A stretch of 64,000 bases of DNA. Source: Seleniibacterium sp963677135. Lineage in GTDB: Bacteria; Desulfobacterota; Desulfuromonadia; Desulfuromonadales; Geopsychrobacteraceae. Below, one piece after another: positions 17,255 through 24,985 of the stretch. The stretch covers positions 248,001-312,000 of the forward strand of contig CAXXLS010000012.1 of the NCBI GenBank assembly GCA_963677135.2, in the 5' to 3' direction. The notes beneath the pieces are model-generated. The model was not told the origin of the DNA. It was given only the letters and a program-made list of their open reading frames with translations, and ran no database searches. How positions within the stretch are numbered: position 1 is the stretch's first letter; every line of letters starts with the position of its first letter. A program made the position numbers and the translations under genes.

Positions 17255-18550
17255 ATGGAAATCGCAATTATAATGGGACTCCTGATTGCCCTGATCTTTA
17301 GCGGCCTCTGGATTCAGATGGCCGTGGGGATTTCGGCGGTCTGCTACATTTGCCTGATCCAGGGATTTGGCGGCTTGAAAGCGCTTGGTATTGTCAGCTG
17401 GGGCTCCGCTGAAAGTTACACCCTGTCGGCTATCCCCCTGTTTGTCTTTATGGCCGAGATATTACTGGGCAGCGGCTTGAGTACCCGGCTTTACAACGGG
17501 ATTTCACCCCTGATCAGAAAACTACCGGGGGGGCTTCTGCACACGAATATCATTGGCTGTGGTTTGTTTGCAGCTGTTTCCGGGGGGAGTGCTCCCACTG
17601 CGGCCGCCATGGGCACCGTTGCACTGCCCGAGTTGGGAGGACAAGGCTATAACCGCAAGCTTGCGGCAGGGTCCCTGGCGGCCGGCGGTACTTTAGGGAT
17701 TCTGATTCCTCCCAGCATAACCTTCATCGTGTACTCCATGTTTACCGATACTTCTATCGCCCAGTTGTTTATGGCGGGGGTCGTCCCGGGTATCGTCCTG
17801 ATGCTGTTTTACATGGTCTACATCGGGATACGCACTTCGCTCCAGCCGCAACTTGTTCCGGCCCAGGTTGCAACGAAGGATGATAACGTAAATTACGCTC
17901 AATGTTTGTTTGATGTTCTCCCGTTACTGATCCTTATCGTCGTTGTTCTCGGCAGCATTTACGGTGGTATTGCTACCCCTACCGAGGCTGGAGCCATAGG
18001 AACATTCGGGGCGATCGTCATAGCCCGGATGTATAAAAGTTTTTCTATGGAGATCATGAGGACGGCCTTGCGCAGGACCCTTGTGCTGAGCGGCAACGTC
18101 CTGTTCATCGTCTTTGTCTCGATGATTTTCGCCTATGCGACGGCGAGATCAGGCGTTGGTGAAGACCTGGTCGACTGGTTTCAGGCCCTTGGACTGTCGC
18201 AGTATCAGTTCTTGTTTGGCGCCCTGGTGTTTTACGGCGTCCTCGGCTGTTTTATGGAAGGCCTGGGGATGATCGCCATCACGGTTCCGATCTTGTATCC
18301 GACCCTGATGGCTTACGGGATCGATCCCATCTGGTTCGGTGTGTATGTGGTTATCCTGGTTGAGCTGGGGCAGCTGACCCCGCCATTGGGAGTCATTCTC
18401 TTTGTTGTCGCAAGTACCTGGGAAGACATCTCCATCGAAGAGGTTGTTCTTGGTGTCCTGCCGTTTTACCTGATTATTGTCGGGTTTGTTTTTCTGCTGA
18501 TATTTTTCCCGGATCTTGCGCTCTGGTTCCCTGGCTTAATGACGAAGTGA
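17255..18550 (+). CDS. dctM: TRAP transporter large permease (DctM family)
   Basis: 431-residue, about 12-helix Na+-coupled transport subunit of a TRAP system; usual length for DctM. Signatures include SAIPLFVFMAEILLGSGL, FAAVSGGSAPTAAAMGTVAL and GTLGILIPPSITFIVYSMFTD in the first half, and GCFMEGLGMIAITVPILYP and ELGQLTPPLGVILFVV in the second. An in-frame open stretch begins within dctQ; the ATG at 17255 has GGAGTAGGAG upstream. Ends nine bases before the lactonase gene, so transport and catabolism share one transcript. Confidence 0.95.
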   Translation: MEIAIIMGLLIALIFSGLWIQMAVGISAVCYICLIQGFGGLKALGIVSWGSAESYTLSAIPLFVFMAEILLGSGLSTRLYNGISPLIRKLPGGLLHTNIIGCGLFAAVSGGSAPTAAAMGTVALPELGGQGYNRKLAAGSLAAGGTLGILIPPSITFIVYSMFTDTSIAQLFMAGVVPGIVLMLFYMVYIGIRTSLQPQLVPAQVATKDDNVNYAQCLFDVLPLLILIVVVLGSIYGGIATPTEAGAIGTFGAIVIARMYKSFSMEIMRTALRRTLVLSGNVLFIVFVSMIFAYATARSGVGEDLVDWFQALGLSQYQFLFGALVFYGVLGCFMEGLGMIAITVPILYPTLMAYGIDPIWFGVYVVILVELGQLTPPLGVILFVVASTWEDISIEEVVLGVLPFYLIIVGFVFLLIFFPDLALWFPGLMTK

Positions 18551-18559
18551 GGTGTGTTT

Positions 18560-19486
18560 ATGTCGCTGTATCCCCCACCTGAAATGGTTGAGGCAGAAGT
18601 CTTCTGCCGTTTGCCCGATGAATACCGACGTCCCGGCGTTGCTAATGAATGGTCAAAATATAACCGGGCTGGCGTTGACTGTTTCCTGGAAGGACCTTCT
18701 TTTGACAAGGAAGGAAATTTGTACGTGGTCGATATTCCGTTCGGCCGGATTTTTAAAATCGACACTGCCGGACAGTTCAGCCTGGTTTGTGAATATGACG
18801 GCTGGCCAAACGGCCTGAAGATCCATGAGGATGGGCGCATTTTTGTCGCTGATTACAAAAATGGAATTATGCTAGTCGACCCTGGGAGCGGCAATGTCGT
18901 GCCTGTTTTGAAAGGCTACAATTCCGAAAGTTTCAAGGGGTGTAACGATCTGCACTTCGCTGCCGATGGTACTCTCTATTTTACTGATCAAGGACAAACT
19001 GGCTTGTCTGATTCTTCGGGGCGGGTGTTCCGCTGGAATGAAAAGACCGACCAGCTTGATTGCCTGATTGATTGTGCTCCAAGCCCAAATGGTCTGGTCC
19101 TTGATGTTGAAGAGAAAAACCTGCTTCTCGCCGTAACCAGGGGCAATGCTATCTGGCGGCTGCCATTGCGTCAGTCTGGTACCAGCAAGGTTGGCCTGTT
19201 CATTCAGCTTTCAGGTGGGCGGTCTGGTCCTGACGGTCTCGCGATAGATGCATCCGGACGTTTGTTTGTCTGCCATGCCGGTCTTGGTACGGTCTGGGTC
19301 TTCGATGTTCTCGGACGACCTATCTATGGCATTGCCGCTCCCGAAGGACTTGGTACGACCAACTGTGCTTTTGGCGGCAAAAATAATGAAACCTTGTATA
19401 TCACCGAGTCAGACACCGGTTCTGTTCTGAAATATAAGCTTGGTATGCCGGGGAAGACCATGTTTTCAGGCTCTTTTGGGAAATAA
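18560..19486 (+). CDS. SMP-30/gluconolactonase-family protein
   Basis: Six-bladed beta-propeller lactonase, 308 residues, cytoplasmic (no signal peptide). Typical segments: EGPSFDKEGNLYVVDIPFGRIF (metal-binding glutamate at about residue 36), WPNGLKIHEDGRIFVADY, GCNDLHFAADGTLYFTDQG (metal Asn/Asp), and DGLAIDASGRLFVCHAG. Such enzymes hydrolyse sugar-acid or other lactones with a divalent metal. An in-frame GTG lies two codons upstream; GAGG before the ATG at 18560 favours this start. In operon with TRAP genes and an Ldh2-type dehydrogenase, pointing to a lactone/hydroxyacid catabolic pathway. Confidence 0.88.
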   Translation: MSLYPPPEMVEAEVFCRLPDEYRRPGVANEWSKYNRAGVDCFLEGPSFDKEGNLYVVDIPFGRIFKIDTAGQFSLVCEYDGWPNGLKIHEDGRIFVADYKNGIMLVDPGSGNVVPVLKGYNSESFKGCNDLHFAADGTLYFTDQGQTGLSDSSGRVFRWNEKTDQLDCLIDCAPSPNGLVLDVEEKNLLLAVTRGNAIWRLPLRQSGTSKVGLFIQLSGGRSGPDGLAIDASGRLFVCHAGLGTVWVFDVLGRPIYGIAAPEGLGTTNCAFGGKNNETLYITESDTGSVLKYKLGMPGKTMFSGSFGK

Positions 19487-19492
19487 AGAGAT

Positions 19493-20605
19493 ATGGACGC
19501 CTCTGATGGTGCGGAGATGATCTATTGTGACCGGACTATTCTGAAGCAGCAGGTGATATCGATCCTGACTGCCTGGGGAATGTCTCCAGAGCAGGTTAAG
19601 GCGTCTTCCGAGGTCATGATCGAGACCGATACTTATGGGATTGACTCCCATGGTGTCTCGATGCTGATGCTCTACGAAAAAATGATCGTGAGTGGTTCTA
19701 TCAACCCTGCAGCAACGCCAAGAATTGTGAAAGAATCCGCTGTGACCGCTCTGCTTGATGGTGATGCCGGACTTGGTCATCTTGCTGCGCAAAAGGGTAT
19801 GTCTCTGGCTGTTGAAAAGTGTCGAGAGGCTGGAGTTGCCGCCGTATCAGTCTTTAACTCTCATCATTTCGGGGCTGCTGGTATCTACGCCAAAATGGCA
19901 TCAGATGCCGGTTACATCGGGTTGGTCACCAGCTCTGCTCGCGGTGTTTTTGTGACCCCGACTTTCGCCCGAAAGCCTGTGTTAGGGACGAATCCCCTTG
20001 CATTTGCTGCTCCTGCCGGGGAGGCTCGGCCCTTCCTGCTGGATATGTCGACCAGTGTTGTCGCTTCGAACAAGATTAAGGTTTTTGATCTTTGTCACAA
20101 GTCTCTCCCTGCCGGCTGGGTATGTGATGATGCTGGTCGGTTTGTCACTGATGCCAATGAGGCAAGGTTAATGCTGCTGAGTGACGAAAAAAGGGCAGGT
20201 CTTGCACCTCTGGGGGGTGATCGCGAACGTGGCGGGCATAAAGGGTACGGTTTGGCGATGATGGTACAGATTTTAAGTTCAACGCTCAGCGGTGGAGGTT
20301 TCTCACCGTTACAGGACCGCTCTCTGACAAAAGAGGAGCCGGATAATATCGGTCATTTCTTTTTGGCAATAGATCCGGATTGCTTTCGTATGGACGGTCA
20401 ATTTGAAGATCAGGTGGCGAGCCTGATCAGTTATCTCCATGGAGCAGAGCCTCTTGATTCCCGACAGCCGGTGTTGGTGGCCGGGGATCCAGAGTTTGAT
20501 ACTTATGAGCAGCGTCTGCTGACTGGGGTCCCGCTGCCTGAATCACTGGTTGCACTGATACGGGATATTGCCGGACGTGCTTCCGTGCCATTTCTCCTGG
20601 CTTAG
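19493..20605 (+). CDS. Ldh2/malate-L-lactate dehydrogenase-family oxidoreductase
   Basis: NAD(P)-dependent 2-hydroxyacid dehydrogenase of the Ldh_2 family (sulfolactate/ureidoglycolate/diketogulonate/malate group), 370 residues. Family hallmarks: ETDTYGIDSHGVSMLMLYEK (about residues 43-62), where SHG holds the catalytic His, SVFNSHHFGAAGIYAKMA (about 119-136), GTNPLAFAAPAG, and GDRERGGHKGYGLAMMVQIL (about 242-261). Seven bases after the lactonase gene, same transcript. Substrate cannot be assigned; related (R)-sulfolactate dehydrogenase ComC belongs to this family, as do several malate and sugar-acid reductases. Confidence 0.88.
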   Translation: MDASDGAEMIYCDRTILKQQVISILTAWGMSPEQVKASSEVMIETDTYGIDSHGVSMLMLYEKMIVSGSINPAATPRIVKESAVTALLDGDAGLGHLAAQKGMSLAVEKCREAGVAAVSVFNSHHFGAAGIYAKMASDAGYIGLVTSSARGVFVTPTFARKPVLGTNPLAFAAPAGEARPFLLDMSTSVVASNKIKVFDLCHKSLPAGWVCDDAGRFVTDANEARLMLLSDEKRAGLAPLGGDRERGGHKGYGLAMMVQILSSTLSGGGFSPLQDRSLTKEEPDNIGHFFLAIDPDCFRMDGQFEDQVASLISYLHGAEPLDSRQPVLVAGDPEFDTYEQRLLTGVPLPESLVALIRDIAGRASVPFLLA

Positions 20606-20877
20606 GTCAATATTCGATCACTCGATAAATCTTAGGCGATCTTTTACCCGACGGAATAAAACAGGACTTAAAGTAAGATAATCTAAATATAGTATTAATT
20701 TATATCGCTTTTAAATAAGGATAATTGTTTGTATGATTTTTTTGCAATTTTAAAAAATTTCATCCTGGCGAGCGTATGCATCCGCTAGAGTCACTATTTG
20801 ACGAGATCAGAGTCAGTTTGTTGCTCTCGAACTATTCAAGAGTGATGAAAAAATTCAAGTAAACAGGGAGTCTTCAA
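20606..20877 (+). promoter_or_regulatory. AT-rich promoter region of the aldolase/dehydrogenase operon
   Basis: No gene seen. TTAAAGTAA at about 20668, ATAAT, AATATAGTAT and ATCGCTTTTAA (about 20704-20714) repeat words found upstream of tctC (7722-7755), in a changed order. This suggests both operons answer to one regulator or share one ancestral promoter. ACAGGGAG precedes the ATG at 20878. Confidence 0.45.
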
Positions 20878-21591
20878 ATGGGAGCAAAAATTTACGGAAA
20901 ACCAGGATTCTGCCTGGTTAAAGATATTGAAAGAGGGAATCTGGAGGATTTGAGGGTCCTGGCAGAGTATCCCGTTGCTCTTATCGGTGATGGCTATGGA
21001 CGGCGGGCTATCATGGATGCAGCTATCAAACCTTTGAATCCTAAACTGAAAATGTTCGGGTCCGCCATTACCGTAGAAACCCATCCGGCAGATAACCTGA
21101 TGATTCATGCCGCGATGAGGGTCGCCCAGGAAGGTGATGTTCTCGTTATCAACGCTCATGGATGCCTGAGTCACGGTGTCTTCGGAGATCTTCTGTGCAA
21201 TACCGCAGTGAGAAAAAAATTGGGGGGCATTATTATTGATGGCGCGGTCAGGGACAGTCTGGAGCTGATTGAATCCGGGCTGCCCATCTATGCTCGTGGC
21301 ATCAATCCAATGGGCGGCGGAAAAGAAGGGCCAGGACAGGTCAATATGCCAACGTCTTGCGGAGGGGTTGCTGTAAATCCTGGCGATATGGTCATTGGTG
21401 ATGCCGATGGTGTGATTGTCGTTCCGGCCGCAGACGTTAAGATCGCCATTCAGGGTGCGCAGGCAAAGGTTGATGCTGAAGATATTCGGATGCAGGCAAT
21501 TAAGGAAGCGCCACTGGATGGGATCTCTGCTCCATGGTTGATTCCGACACTTGTTAAATATGGTGTTTTGAATGAAGGAGATGAAATATGA
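20878..21591 (+). CDS. RraA-like / HMG-CHA aldolase-family protein
   Basis: 237-residue member of the RraA-like fold family that includes 4-hydroxy-4-methyl-2-oxoglutarate (HMG)/4-carboxy-4-hydroxy-2-oxoadipate (CHA) aldolases and oxaloacetate decarboxylases. The active-site motif GGIIIDGAVRD (Asp and Arg for metal/substrate) is at about residues 118-128, preceded by VLVINAHG. It is longer than E. coli RraA (about 161), closer to the aldolases. Translationally coupled to the next gene through an ATGA overlap. Likely cleaves or decarboxylates an oxoacid formed by the neighbouring dehydrogenases; RNase regulation is less likely in this context. Confidence 0.82.
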   Translation: MGAKIYGKPGFCLVKDIERGNLEDLRVLAEYPVALIGDGYGRRAIMDAAIKPLNPKLKMFGSAITVETHPADNLMIHAAMRVAQEGDVLVINAHGCLSHGVFGDLLCNTAVRKKLGGIIIDGAVRDSLELIESGLPIYARGINPMGGGKEGPGQVNMPTSCGGVAVNPGDMVIGDADGVIVVPAADVKIAIQGAQAKVDAEDIRMQAIKEAPLDGISAPWLIPTLVKYGVLNEGDEI

Positions 21592-22589
21592 GCAGCAACA
21601 AGATTCTGATTACGAGCCACAAGCTCAATCAGAAAGCGATTGAAGTGCTTGAAAAGCGTGGTTACGAGGCCGTTTTTACCCCGCCATATACGGCGCCGGA
21701 AGATTTGGTGACGTTGGTGAAGGAGACCGACCCCGTCGGTATTCTGGTCAGGCTGGGCCAGATCAATGAAGCGGTTATCAATGCCGGGAAATCGTTAAAA
21801 GTATTGTCAAAGTTCGGTGCAGGTGTTGACAATATCGATCTTGCTGCGGCTACGAAAAGAGGGCTTCCCGTATTGAATGCTCTTGGCGCCAATGCCAAAT
21901 CGGTTGCCGAGCATGCCATCACCCTGATGATGGCGACGATCAAAAAAACCTTGATGCTTGATGCAACGTTACGCGGGGGGCAGTGGATTAAACCGCAGCA
22001 TTTGAGCACTGAAGTGTCAGGCAAAGTTCTCTGTATCGTCGGTTTAGGGCAGATCGGTCGGTGCGTTTCGAAAATGGCAAAAGGTCTGGAGCTGGAAGTC
22101 CATGCCTACGATCCCTATCTGGATGACTCTGTTTTTGAAGAGTATGGAGTTGTGCGTGAGCAAACATTCGAAGATCTGGTTAAAAAAGCTGATATTGTCA
22201 CCATGCACTGCCCACTCACTGAAGAGACCGCTAAAATGATTAATGAAGCCAGTATTGGACTGATGAAAGATGGTGTCTTCATTATCAATACTGCCAGAGG
22301 TGGCGTCGTTGATGAGGTTGCTTTGGAAAAGGCCCTGAGGTCAGGCAAAGTGACAGCCGCAGGGCTTGATGTCTTTGCCGTTGAACCGCCACCGGCAGAC
22401 CATCCTTTCTGGAGCCTTGACAATGTTGTCGTGTCGCCGCATGTCGGTACGAGCACTGCGGAAGCCGATGTGCGCGTTTCCGTAGCGGCAGTCATGGGGA
22501 TCATCCAGGTTGTCGAGGGTGAGGATGTCGATCCAAACCGCATTGTTAACCGGGAAGATTTGGCAGTACGGGCCCAGCAGTTAGGTTGA
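21588..22589 (+). CDS. D-isomer-specific 2-hydroxyacid dehydrogenase (SerA-like)
   Basis: 333-residue NAD-dependent dehydrogenase. Rossmann motif GLGQIGRCVSKMAKG (about 148-162) followed by the acidic residue of VHAYDP; catalytic Arg in NTARGGVVDE (about 235-244), Glu in DVFAVEPPP (about 266-274) and His in SPHVGTST (about 286-293). No ACT regulatory domain, so not a classical biosynthetic PGDH; relatives act on hydroxypyruvate, (S)-sulfolactate or other hydroxyacids. Start overlaps the aldolase stop (ATGA). A strong terminator follows at 22626. Substrate unassigned. Confidence 0.9.
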   Translation: MSSNKILITSHKLNQKAIEVLEKRGYEAVFTPPYTAPEDLVTLVKETDPVGILVRLGQINEAVINAGKSLKVLSKFGAGVDNIDLAAATKRGLPVLNALGANAKSVAEHAITLMMATIKKTLMLDATLRGGQWIKPQHLSTEVSGKVLCIVGLGQIGRCVSKMAKGLELEVHAYDPYLDDSVFEEYGVVREQTFEDLVKKADIVTMHCPLTEETAKMINEASIGLMKDGVFIINTARGGVVDEVALEKALRSGKVTAAGLDVFAVEPPPADHPFWSLDNVVVSPHVGTSTAEADVRVSVAAVMGIIQVVEGEDVDPNRIVNREDLAVRAQQLG

Positions 22590-22625
22590 TATCGGTCAGG
22601 CTGCAAATTTAAATTCACCAATCCC

Positions 22626-22685
22626 AAAATTGGTTTAGCCTCTCCTGAATCCTGGGAGGGGACTAAACCAATTTTTATTTTTTTC
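22626..22685 (+). terminator. Rho-independent terminator after the hydroxyacid dehydrogenase
   Basis: AAAATTGGTTTAG (22626-22638) pairs with CTAAACCAATTTT (22663-22675), with an inner CCTCTCC/GGGAGGG stem, followed by a T-rich run to 22684. It lies 36 bases after the stop codon. Canonical structure. Confidence 0.9.
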
Positions 22686-22689
22686 AGCG

Positions 22690-22823
22690 AGTCATCAGGT
22701 TCGTTTCTCACTCGCAGGCAAAGTGCTTTGATAGATCGACGAAGGTAACGGAGGTAGCTACCTGTCTACACTGTCTCTTCGTTCCATGTTTGCCGCACTC
22801 AGATACCGAAACTATCGGTTGTG
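22690..22823. other. Unassigned 134-bp left flank of the IS
   Basis: Between the terminator and the IS left end. It contains a 12-bp palindrome AGGTAGCTACCT (22752-22763). On the minus strand a stop-free stretch runs out of the IS (ending DLSKHFACE), but it does not resemble the missing C-terminal half of the aldo-keto reductase on the other side. Looks like a fragment left by rearrangement. Confidence 0.35.
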
Positions 22824-22873
22824 TGAATCGCCCCGGGATTGTCGGAGACTCCAAACTTTGAGAGTATGGGGTC

Positions 22874-23191
22874 ATGAATACGAACAAGAGATACAGTCCT
22901 GAGGTCAGAGAGCGGGCAGTCCGATTGGTTGCGGAACAGCAGGGAGAATATACCTCCCGCTGGGCAGCGATTTGTTCCATTGCGGGAAAAATAGGATGCA
23001 CACCAGAGACGTTACGAAGATGGTGCAAAGAAGCCGGGGGATCCCAAGAGAGTCGTTCTAAGGAACTATCGGCTCAAGAACAATTGAAGCAACTGGAGCG
23101 GGAAAACCGGGAGCTGAAACGCGCCAATGAGATTTTGCGTAAAGCTGCAGCTTTTTTCGCCCAGGCGGAGCTCGACCGCAAACCGAAGTAA
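22874..23191 (+). CDS. IS3-family transposase OrfA
   Basis: 105-residue helix-turn-helix protein that binds the IS ends: RYSPEVRERAVRLVAEQ opening, HTH around GCTPETLRRWCKEAG (about 40-55), and a C-terminal leucine-zipper-like coil LKQLERENRELKRANEILRK (about 70-89). Ends ...AELDRKPK. The run GCTTTTTTCGCC near its end (about 23147-23158) is a plausible -1 slippage site of the kind used in this family to make the OrfAB fusion. Confidence 0.9.
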   Translation: MNTNKRYSPEVRERAVRLVAEQQGEYTSRWAAICSIAGKIGCTPETLRRWCKEAGGSQESRSKELSAQEQLKQLERENRELKRANEILRKAAAFFAQAELDRKPK

Positions 23192-24086
23192 TGGTTTTTT
23201 TATTGATGAACACCGAAGCCAATACGGGGTCGAGCCGATCTGTCGCCAGTTACCGATCGCCCCATCAACGTACTACCACCACAAAGCGCGCCAAGACGAT
23301 CCTAGCAAGGTTCCGCAACGACACTGGCGGGATCAATTGTTGAAGCCTGAGATTCAGAGGGTTTGGGACGAGAATTTACAGGTTTATGGTGTTCGCAAAG
23401 TCTGGCGGCAGCTAAACCGAGAAGGGATACCGGTCGCCCGTTGCACCGTTGAAAGATTGATGCGTGAGATGGGGCTGCGAGGGGTTGTGCGCGGCAAGAA
23501 AAAGATCACAACGATCAGCGATCCAACGCAGCAGCGTGCCCCCGATCTGGTGAAACGGACTTTCAAGGCGAGTCGCCCGAATCAGCTCTGGGTGGCTGAT
23601 TTTACCTACGTCGCCACTTGGTCCGGCTTTGTTTATGTGGCTTTCGTCATTGACGTGTACGCACGCTGTATTGTTGGCTGGCGCGTTTCGACATCAATGA
23701 AGACAGAACTCGTTCTGGATGCTCTGGAGGAGGCTTTGTGGGCTCGCAAGAACCGCCGGGAGTTGATTCATCATAGCGACCGGGGCAGTCAGTATCTCTC
23801 AATTTGCTACACTGAGCGACTCTCAGAGGTTGGGATTAATGCTTCGGTCGGCACAACTGGAGATTCATACGACAACGCTTTGGCCGAGACCATCATCGGC
23901 CTTTATAAAACGGAAGGCATCAACCATCGCGGTCCATGGAAAGGCCGTGAGTCGGTTGAATACGCAACATTGGAATGGGTGGATTGGTTTAATAATCGTC
24001 GATTGCTGGAACCGATCGGAAATATTCCACCAGCAGAAAAAGAAAATGAGTATTATCGGCTAGAGAAGTCAAGCGAGGCGGCTTGA
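23127..24086 (+). CDS. IS3-family transposase OrfB (DDE integrase), frame-shifted start
   Basis: Catalytic subunit with N-terminal HTH_21-type region (VEPICRQLPIAPSTYYHHKA, LQVYGVRKVWRQLNREG) and an rve integrase core retaining D (LWVADFTYVATW), D (HHSDRGSQY) and E (NALAETIIGLYKTE). Recognisable homology begins at about 23190. The natural start would be the ATG at 23191 reading M-V-F-F-I-D-E-H, but the T run after it has seven Ts where eight are needed, so the ATG and the -1 frame of OrfA both fall out of register. Either a one-base deletion has disabled the element, slippage on the T run rescues it, or the base call is wrong. Confidence 0.85.
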   Translation: MRFCVKLQLFSPRRSSTANRSNGFFIDEHRSQYGVEPICRQLPIAPSTYYHHKARQDDPSKVPQRHWRDQLLKPEIQRVWDENLQVYGVRKVWRQLNREGIPVARCTVERLMREMGLRGVVRGKKKITTISDPTQQRAPDLVKRTFKASRPNQLWVADFTYVATWSGFVYVAFVIDVYARCIVGWRVSTSMKTELVLDALEEALWARKNRRELIHHSDRGSQYLSICYTERLSEVGINASVGTTGDSYDNALAETIIGLYKTEGINHRGPWKGRESVEYATLEWVDWFNNRRLLEPIGNIPPAEKENEYYRLEKSSEAA

Positions 24087-24126
24087 CTCAAACGAAAACT
24101 GTCTCCGGAAAAACCGGGTCGATTCA

Positions 24127-24494
24127 GGATCTTCCTCGTGAAATTCCATCCAGGGCTTCGGGCTGTGAATGATCATCAAATCAATATAATCCAGACCTAA
24201 GGTTTGAAGTGAATTGTCTATTGAACTCACGGCTTTTTGGTATGATTTCACTTCTGCCGCCAGCTTGGTGGTCACAAAGATCTCCTCTCGCTTGAGGCCG
24301 CAGGTTCGAACGCCCTCTCCGACACCTCTTTCATTGCCGTAAGCCTGGGCGGTATCAATGTGTCTGTAGCCTATTTTGACAGCGTCTCTTATCGCCTGGG
24401 CAGCCTTTTCCTCGCTGATAAACCAGGTTCCAAGACCCAGCTTTGGTATCTCGATGCCGTTGGTTAATGCGTAAGTCTCTTGTATGATCATCAT
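24127..24494 (-). pseudogene. Aldo-keto reductase, 3' part lost at the IS
   Basis: N-terminal 122 residues of an NADPH-dependent aldo-keto reductase of the DkgA type: GIEIPKLGLGTWFISEEKA (about 13-31), RHIDTAQAYGNERGVGEG with catalytic Asp and Tyr (about 44-61), VTTKL with catalytic Lys (about 74-78), and the His of LMIIHSPKPW. A complete enzyme has about 280 residues; the reading frame enters the IS after EEDP and ends in IS sequence at 24069. The missing half is not on the other side of the IS. Last gene of the leftward ADH operon; almost certainly inactive because the substrate-pocket half is gone. Confidence 0.88.
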
Positions 24495-24512
24495 ATATCT
24501 CCATGGATGTTG

Positions 24513-24965
24513 TTATTTGACCGGCTCAATTCGGATCTCGATAGAACCGTGAGGCCAACCCCGCAGGGCGGCCAGATCGTCGACCTGGCCGATAATGTGG
24601 TGAGAGTTGCTATCTGAGCCTGATTCTGCCTCTCCGCCAAGGAAGAAGGCGATCCAGTCAGCTCCCGGAATGTAGGAAATGTCACCGTTTTTCCAACCGT
24701 GCTGAGCTTCGGAGCTTTCGCTTTCAAGGGGTTCGGGCAGTCTTCCGCAGTAATCGACAGCGGCTCTGTTGACCTTGACCGTATAGGGGAGCCTGGAGAT
24801 CAGGTCGCGGGCGGAGACGCTGTCGTTAAGGGTCGCTGTTAAGGCGGTCGAGCCAACGACGAGGTTGACTTTTGTTCCTTTTTGACGGGTATTTTCCATT
24901 GTCTGAGCTTTCTCTGTCGTCATGGCGGAAATAAGCAGGAAGAGCATGAATACTATTTTTTTCAT
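24513..24965 (-). CDS. Exported cyclophilin-like fold protein (paralogue 3)
   Basis: About 150 residues: signal peptide MKKIVFMLFLLISAM then the single cyclophilin-like domain with TALTATLNDSVSARDLISRLP, VDYCGRLPE, a WKNGDISYIPGADWIAFF segment and GQVDDLAALRGW near the end. A TTG eight codons upstream (24989) could also initiate; I prefer the ATG at 24965 because it gives a normal signal peptide, though the SD is weak for both. Diverged from the 4.7/5.2-kb pair and closer in layout to the copy at 33.9 kb. Between the CMD gene and the truncated aldo-keto reductase. Confidence 0.78.
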   Translation of the reverse strand: MKKIVFMLFLLISAMTTEKAQTMENTRQKGTKVNLVVGSTALTATLNDSVSARDLISRLPYTVKVNRAAVDYCGRLPEPLESESSEAQHGWKNGDISYIPGADWIAFFLGGEAESGSDSNSHHIIGQVDDLAALRGWPHGSIEIRIEPVK

Positions 24966-24985
24966 CGTGTTTTTCGCCGGTGGTT

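Larger units (their letters stand above)
22824..24126 (+). mobile_element. IS3-family insertion sequence (orfA/orfB)
   Basis: 1303-bp element bounded by imperfect inverted repeats: left end begins TGAATCGCCCCGG at 22824, right end is CCGGGTCGATTCA ending 24126; 21 of the first 26 positions match between the two ends. It carries orfA and a DDE orfB in the IS3-family arrangement. The three or four bases outside each end differ (GTG at left, GGA at right), so there is no target duplication. It truncates an aldo-keto reductase gene on its right. OrfB is one base out of register with its usual start (see that entry). Confidence 0.9.
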
